The notes under the pieces were generated by a model. The model searched no databases. It was not told where the DNA came from and saw only the letters and a list, made by a program, of their open reading frames with translations. This document shows, piece by piece, positions 5,702-8,626 of a stretch of 8,626 nucleotides of DNA (the stretch's first letter is position 1; every line of letters starts with the position of its first letter). The DNA is from DATMBL01 sp050735975 (lineage in GTDB: Bacteria > Desulfobacterota > Binatia > UBA9968). The DNA lies in assembly GCA_050735975.1 (NCBI GenBank), contig JBOHVS010000152.1:1-8626 (forward strand). The letters run 5' to 3'. The translations under genes and the position numbers were made by a program.

Positions 5702-6204
5702 ACAGTAAACTCTCCCGTGAACAATAAAGCGACCGGCTGTTTGAGAGCATTCATCATACGGACCGCGTCCTTGATCTTGATATCCAAGTTATCTCCGTTG
5801 CGTAATATTTCATACTGCATACCGAGAGACTCGAGTTGAGCCTTCATCTTGATACCATACTCGACATAAAGAAATGTGTTTCTTTTGTCCTCGAAACTAC
5901 CGACGTAGCCCACTATTAAAAGGATGGGCACTCCGTAGCGGATGCCCACAGTGAGTAGATTATAAGAAGAGACCCAAACACCCGGACCTTCCATGTAGGC
6001 TGCCGACTGCCTTCCTCCCATGGATGCCCCGGCAGCTATGGAAACACCCTCTGCCTCACTGGCTACGGGAACAAGCTGAAACAAATTATCCTCCTGAATG
6101 AAGGACAAAATCTGGCTCAGTCGGGTCTCAGGCACATAAGTGATGAAACTAATGCCCGCCTCTTTAAGACTGGTGACGATTTTCTTTGCTAGCGATGGCT
6201 CCAT
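5698..6204 (-). CDS. Thiamine-diphosphate-dependent decarboxylase, alpha subunit (sulfopyruvate/phosphonopyruvate decarboxylase-like), pair 2
   Basis: This 168-residue protein is the pyrimidine-binding half that partners the overlapping beta gene. It has 'AGISFITYVPETRLS' (16-30), 'ASEAEGVSIAAG' (48-59) with the candidate catalytic E50, and 'GVPILLIVGYVGSFEDKR' (91-108), corresponding to the 'VPILVIIPYRGDLGDPR' strand of the other copy. The ATG at 6202-6204 is used because GGGAG lies eight bases upstream; an in-frame TTG two codons earlier is less likely. It starts 14 bases after the stop of the binding-protein gene, so it is almost surely in the same operon. Near the active site, 'NEGEAAG' of the other alpha is replaced by 'SEAEGVS', and the next segment 'YMEGPGVWVSSYNLLTVG' differs too. 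The two enzymes may therefore prefer different 2-oxoacids. A cytoplasmic location is expected. Confidence 0.84.
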   Translation of the reverse strand: MEPSLAKKIVTSLKEAGISFITYVPETRLSQILSFIQEDNLFQLVPVASEAEGVSIAAGASMGGRQSAAYMEGPGVWVSSYNLLTVGIRYGVPILLIVGYVGSFEDKRNTFLYVEYGIKMKAQLESLGMQYEILRNGDNLDIKIKDAVRMMNALKQPVALLFTGEFTV

Positions 6205-6218
6205 TTTCAAATCTCCCG

Positions 6219-7217
6219 TTACCGTGTCGCTTTCCAGCCTTTCGCTTCGAGTTCCGCGTACACTTTTCTCGTAATGCCGAAATCGAAAAACTTTTCTAGC
6301 GGCGGCATCTCCTTAACACCTGCCCGTTCAAGGATATGCTCCAGCGCTTTTTTCTGCAGCTCCTCGCTAACCGTGCCATCGGCAGTCAGCCCAGGCCGGG
6401 CAAGATCATAGATGCGAGTAGCGATTTTTTCATTGACTTTCAGGACGCGCCCGTGAATGGCGATGGAACCCGCACGATCGTCCCTCAGATAAAGGCCCCC
6501 TTTAAGGGTGCCGCGCACGAATTTTTCCACCAGCTGAGGATCGGAATCCAGGAGGGAATCGCGCAAAACGATGCTTCCCTGTACCTCGACAAACTCCTCC
6601 CCCTTGGTGAAAGAAAAAAGCTGCCGGAAGCCGGACTCCTGTGCCATCAAAGCCGCCTGCTCGTTCAGCACTGCCGCATCCGTAGCTCCCGCTTTAAGAG
6701 AAAAAAACCTCGCTGTGCCGGGGCCGGTCGAAAGAATGGCTACGTCCCGGCCTCCCTCCAGCCCATGTTTTTTCAGCACGGCGCGCAACAACGAGTCCGG
6801 CCCGCTGCCGATGCTGGAAACGCCAATTTTTTGCCCTCGCAGTTCCTCGATCGTGCGGATATCGGATTTTGAGTAAAGCCAGAACATAGGCCGGTAAAAC
6901 GTCGTGTACACGATGCGCAGCGGCGCGCCGCGGGCTATAGGTAGCAGGCTCGCCCCGCCGGAGCTGGCGAAGGGCACGGTGCCGCCGATCAAGCCCTGAA
7001 TCGCCGGTGCCCCGCGCATCACGACCAGCTCTACCTCCAGCCCTTCGTCCCGATAATATCCCGCCTCCCTGGCGACGATGAAGCTTCCCGAAGATATGCT
7101 GATCGTGGGAATCCCCACGGCTATTTTCCTGAGCTGCTGCGCTTCGGCCTGTGGTGAAAGCCAAAGGACCATCAATAGAGAAACCCCGAAGTGTAAACCC
7201 ACTTTTCTGCTTTGCAT
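6219..7217 (-). CDS. Periplasmic ABC-type substrate-binding protein, NMT1/THI5/SsuA-like
   Basis: This 332-residue protein has a cleavable signal peptide: a basic start (R4, K5), a hydrophobic core at about 8-20, and a likely cut after 'AEA' at residue 26. The mature part is a type 2 periplasmic binding fold: 'FIVAREAGYYRDEGLEVEL' (47-65), 'RTIEELRGQKIGVSS' in the hinge region, and a 'KAGATDAAVLNEQAALMA' segment typical of the SsuA/TauA/NMT1 group, which binds sulfonates, pyrimidines, nitrate or aromatic acids. The ATG at 7215-7217 has AGGAG seven bases upstream (7225-7229), so a longer frame with seven extra residues is rejected. No permease or ATPase gene is in the window, so it either works with distant transport genes or those lie upstream. 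Its place directly before decarboxylase pair 2 suggests its ligand, or a product of it, is handled by that pair. Ligand identity is unknown. Confidence 0.87.
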   Translation of the reverse strand: MQSRKVGLHFGVSLLMVLWLSPQAEAQQLRKIAVGIPTISISSGSFIVAREAGYYRDEGLEVELVVMRGAPAIQGLIGGTVPFASSGGASLLPIARGAPLRIVYTTFYRPMFWLYSKSDIRTIEELRGQKIGVSSIGSGPDSLLRAVLKKHGLEGGRDVAILSTGPGTARFFSLKAGATDAAVLNEQAALMAQESGFRQLFSFTKGEEFVEVQGSIVLRDSLLDSDPQLVEKFVRGTLKGGLYLRDDRAGSIAIHGRVLKVNEKIATRIYDLARPGLTADGTVSEELQKKALEHILERAGVKEMPPLEKFFDFGITRKVYAELEAKGWKATR

Positions 7218-7224
7218 AACTTTA

Positions 7225-7229
7225 CTCCT
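7225..7229 (-). promoter_or_regulatory. Shine-Dalgarno deciding the start of the binding protein
   Basis: AGGAG on the minus strand, seven bases before the ATG at 7215-7217. The site lies inside the longer open frame and places the start so that the protein begins with a standard signal peptide. Confidence 0.7.
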
Positions 7230-7252
7230 ACCGCGCACCGTAGTCCGCGGGT

Positions 7253-7531
7253 TCAGGATAGTTCCTTCTTCGCGATTCGAAATGAGGCTGCCGTAGAGCC
7301 GGTGGTAAAATCCTCCTTGTGGGTCAGCCCTGGCTCCCTGAAATGGACGTGCCCGTCAATAATCCCGGGCAAGATATGTTTTCCTCTCGCATCAATTTCT
7401 TGTTTACCGCTTGGAAGGCTATCATCTGTTCCGATGGCGACGAATTTCTCGCCGTCAATAGCGACTCCCCCCTTGAACGTCTCCTCTGGAGTCACGACCC
7501 AACCATTCTTGATGACCAGATCAGCATTCAT
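7253..7531 (-). pseudogene. N-terminal stub of an allantoinase/dihydroorotase/hydantoinase-type amidohydrolase
   Basis: The reading frame starts at ATG 7529-7531, with GGGGAG five bases upstream, and gives 92 residues. The first 82 or so match the start of cyclic amidohydrolases: 'DLVIKNGWVVTPEETF', then the metal-binding strand 'PGIIDGHVHFREPG' (about 58-71) with the HxH pair, then 'KEDFTTGSTAA'. It then changes abruptly to 'SFRIAKKELS' and stops. Intact enzymes have about 440-480 residues, so the barrel, including the remaining metal ligands, is missing and the product cannot be active. A different frame stays open from the break to a TAG at 7228-7230, next to the ribosome binding site of the binding-protein gene. 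This may be the tail of the deleted gene or of a neighbour, but I do not recognise it. It lies 43 bases after the GlcG-like gene. The break resembles that of the CoxL remnant. Confidence 0.82.
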
Positions 7532-7574
7532 ATTGTCTCCCCAGTAAATGTTGCTGCTTTCGTACCGGAGATCG

Positions 7575-8000
7575 TCATTTCCTCTGTAGATGTGCAATTG
7601 CTTCGGTCGCGCACTTGTGATCATTTTCGGGAGTGGAACCGGAGACGCCAAGGCCGCCCAAAAGCTGTCCATCCACGATAATGGGCGCTCCTCCGGGCCC
7701 GCCCCAAAATTCCTCGGGGTACAAGCCGGACATTCCTACTATAAAGTAATTGCCCGGGTAGTTAGCATACCTTTCCATAGTCTCTTTGGTGTCTCTTCTG
7801 TAGGCAACCGCCGTTTTCGCCTTGGCGATAGAAATTTTTTCACCGAAGCCGATGCTCGATTCGGCCATGCGCGCGAAGGCGACGAGCTTACCCATCTCGT
7901 CAACGACCGCAATGAACATGTTAAGTTTCATTTGGCTCGCTCTCTCTTTGGTCGCGCGAACATATTCTTCGGCCAGCTCAAGCGTCATTTTGGCCATCAT
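7575..8000 (-). CDS. GlcG/HbpS-like protein (heme-binding family)
   Basis: This 141-residue protein matches the GlcG/HbpS family, often annotated 'heme-binding protein'. It has 'MFIAVVDEMGKLVAFARM' (28-45), an 'ISIAKAKTAVAYRRDT' helix (56-71), 'GGAPIIVDGQLLGGLGVSG' (103-121), and the end 'ENDHKCATEAI' (125-135). Members occur beside glycolate, diol and aromatic catabolic genes; heme binding is shown for HbpS, but the role of most is unknown. The start is the first of two consecutive ATGs (7998-8000), supported by AAGGAG seven bases upstream (8008-8013). A longer frame would add 14 residues from the CoxL tail. It begins two bases after the CoxL stop, so the two genes are tightly linked and the protein may serve the molybdenum hydroxylase. 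No signal peptide is seen at this start, so cytoplasmic location is likely. Confidence 0.86.
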   Translation of the reverse strand: MMAKMTLELAEEYVRATKERASQMKLNMFIAVVDEMGKLVAFARMAESSIGFGEKISIAKAKTAVAYRRDTKETMERYANYPGNYFIVGMSGLYPEEFWGGPGGAPIIVDGQLLGGLGVSGSTPENDHKCATEAIAHLQRK

Positions 8001-8002
8001 CG

Positions 8003-8626
8003 TCAAGCTCCTTTCCGGGTAGCTGCGCTTCTTTCGGAGCACGCCCTCCAGATTCTTTGACCCGTCAAAGGAACCTGGTACAAGCGCACCCCGGTCGCGT
8101 CATACACGGCATTACAAATAGCCGCAGCCGCGGCCAGCGTTCCCCCCTCGCCGATACCTTTTGCACCGAAGGGTCCCGTGCCACCACCCTCTTCGACGAT
8201 GATCGAGTGAAACGATCGCGGCAGGTCGCGAAATCGCGGCAGGCGATAGTCCACCAGGTTCGGATTGATCAGCTGTCCGTCACTGTAAACCAGTTCCTCG
8301 TACAGCGCGTGGCCGATGCCGAACAACACCGACCCTTCTTCCTGGCCCCGGCAGTGCAGCGGGTTGATCATTTTCCCCGCGTCAGTCAACGAAACGTAGT
8401 TGAGGATTCGCACCGCGCCGGTGCTCTCGTCGACCTCGACTTCGGCCGCGGCCAAGCCGTTCTCCCAAAAAGTCGCCGGATAGCCCAAAGGCGCATCGTC
8501 CATCCGTGGAACTTTGAAACGTCCCCTGCCGACGATCTCCCCTTCCAGATCGGCGAAATGTCGGCGCATGACGTCAGGAATGGCGGCGCCCCGCTCCCCG
8601 CTGCAGACTTTCCCTTCCCTCAACGC
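8003..8626 (-). CDS. CoxL-type molybdenum hydroxylase large subunit, C-terminal part (5' end beyond window)
   Basis: The 207 residues visible are the C-terminal molybdopterin-binding domain of the xanthine dehydrogenase/CO dehydrogenase large subunit family. They include 'DAGKMINPLHCRGQ' (82-95), 'GIGHALYEE' (103-111), and 'GPFGAKGIGEGG' (151-162), where E160 is the expected active-site glutamate next to molybdenum. The end, 'QVPLTGQRIWRA', is the usual family terminus and is followed by a short tail. The frame stays open to the window edge, so about three quarters of the gene is outside. Such subunits hydroxylate N-heterocycles, aldehydes or aromatic CoA esters, or oxidise CO; the CO-specific loop would lie outside the window. 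It is followed after two bases by the GlcG-like gene. It differs from the remnant at 4634-4976 at many positions, so that remnant is a separate family member rather than a fresh duplicate. Confidence 0.9.
   Translation of the reverse strand, partial: ALREGKVCSGERGAAIPDVMRRHFADLEGEIVGRGRFKVPRMDDAPLGYPATFWENGLAAAEVEVDESTGAVRILNYVSLTDAGKMINPLHCRGQEEGSVLFGIGHALYEELVYSDGQLINPNLVDYRLPRFRDLPRSFHSIIVEEGGGTGPFGAKGIGEGGTLAAAAAICNAVYDATGVRLYQVPLTGQRIWRACSERSAATRKGA

Noticed and set aside
1274..7217. A thiamine pyrimidine salvage cluster (TenA-like genes, THI5-like binding protein, thiamine-diphosphate enzymes).
   Set aside because: The TenA-fold proteins carry a full HDO-type metal ligand set, no THI-box riboswitch is present before the genes, and no ThiD/ThiE/ThiM or transporter gene is seen. 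The thiamine link is only that the decarboxylases use the cofactor.
1..8626. Mobile element, CRISPR array, toxin-antitoxin, phage defence or RNA gene.
   Set aside because: No transposase, integrase, terminal inverted repeats, regularly spaced direct repeats, nuclease/helicase domains or tRNA/rRNA-like sequence could be seen on either strand.

Overview
All recognisable genes in this window lie on the minus strand, so the operon-like layout reads from high to low coordinates. No rRNA, tRNA, CRISPR array, insertion sequence or phage gene is visible. The gene mix suggests a soil or sediment bacterium of the kind usually known from metagenomes (Rokubacteria-, Tectomicrobia- or Desulfobacterota-like). 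The pointers are a CoxL-type molybdenum hydroxylase, a GlcG-like protein, an NMT1/THI5-like binding protein without its permease, split thiamine-diphosphate decarboxylases, PqqC/heme-oxygenase-fold proteins, a double cupin and a glyoxalase-fold protein. That taxonomic guess is inference, because no marker gene is present. By eye, the 8.0-8.6 kb end looks more GC-rich than the decarboxylase block at 3.4-6.2 kb.

In transcription order the window holds: the C-terminal part of a CoxL/xanthine dehydrogenase large subunit, running in from beyond 8626; a GlcG/HbpS-like protein; the N-terminal stub of an allantoinase/dihydroorotase-type amidohydrolase; a secreted ABC-type substrate-binding protein; a first alpha/beta pair related to sulfopyruvate/phosphonopyruvate decarboxylase (alpha 5698-6204, beta 5102-5701); a CoxL-family remnant with its middle deleted (4634-4976); a second, diverged alpha/beta pair (alpha 4062-4559, beta 3436-4068); a 281-base gap; a VOC protein; two tandem PqqC/CADD-like paralogues; and a bicupin. 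Nearly every gene has a good Shine-Dalgarno sequence. These fix several starts downstream of the longest open frame. Both alpha/beta junctions overlap (4 and 7 bases), so the subunits are probably translationally coupled.

The genes read as an accessory catabolic region for small organic acids or N-heterocycles: capture by the binding protein, molybdenum hydroxylation, amide ring opening, 2-oxoacid decarboxylation, and non-heme metal oxygenases (double cupin, VOC, possible di-metal HDO proteins). The substrate cannot be read from the sequence. The most notable observations are two gene remnants, CoxL-like and amidohydrolase-like. Each keeps its ribosome binding site and N-terminus and then breaks off into unrelated or out-of-frame sequence, which suggests repeated internal deletion. 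The tandem oxygenase-fold paralogues share all six candidate metal ligands. I found no clear evidence for a wholly new kind of system; the tandem HDO pair with its VOC and bicupin neighbours is the best candidate for undescribed chemistry.
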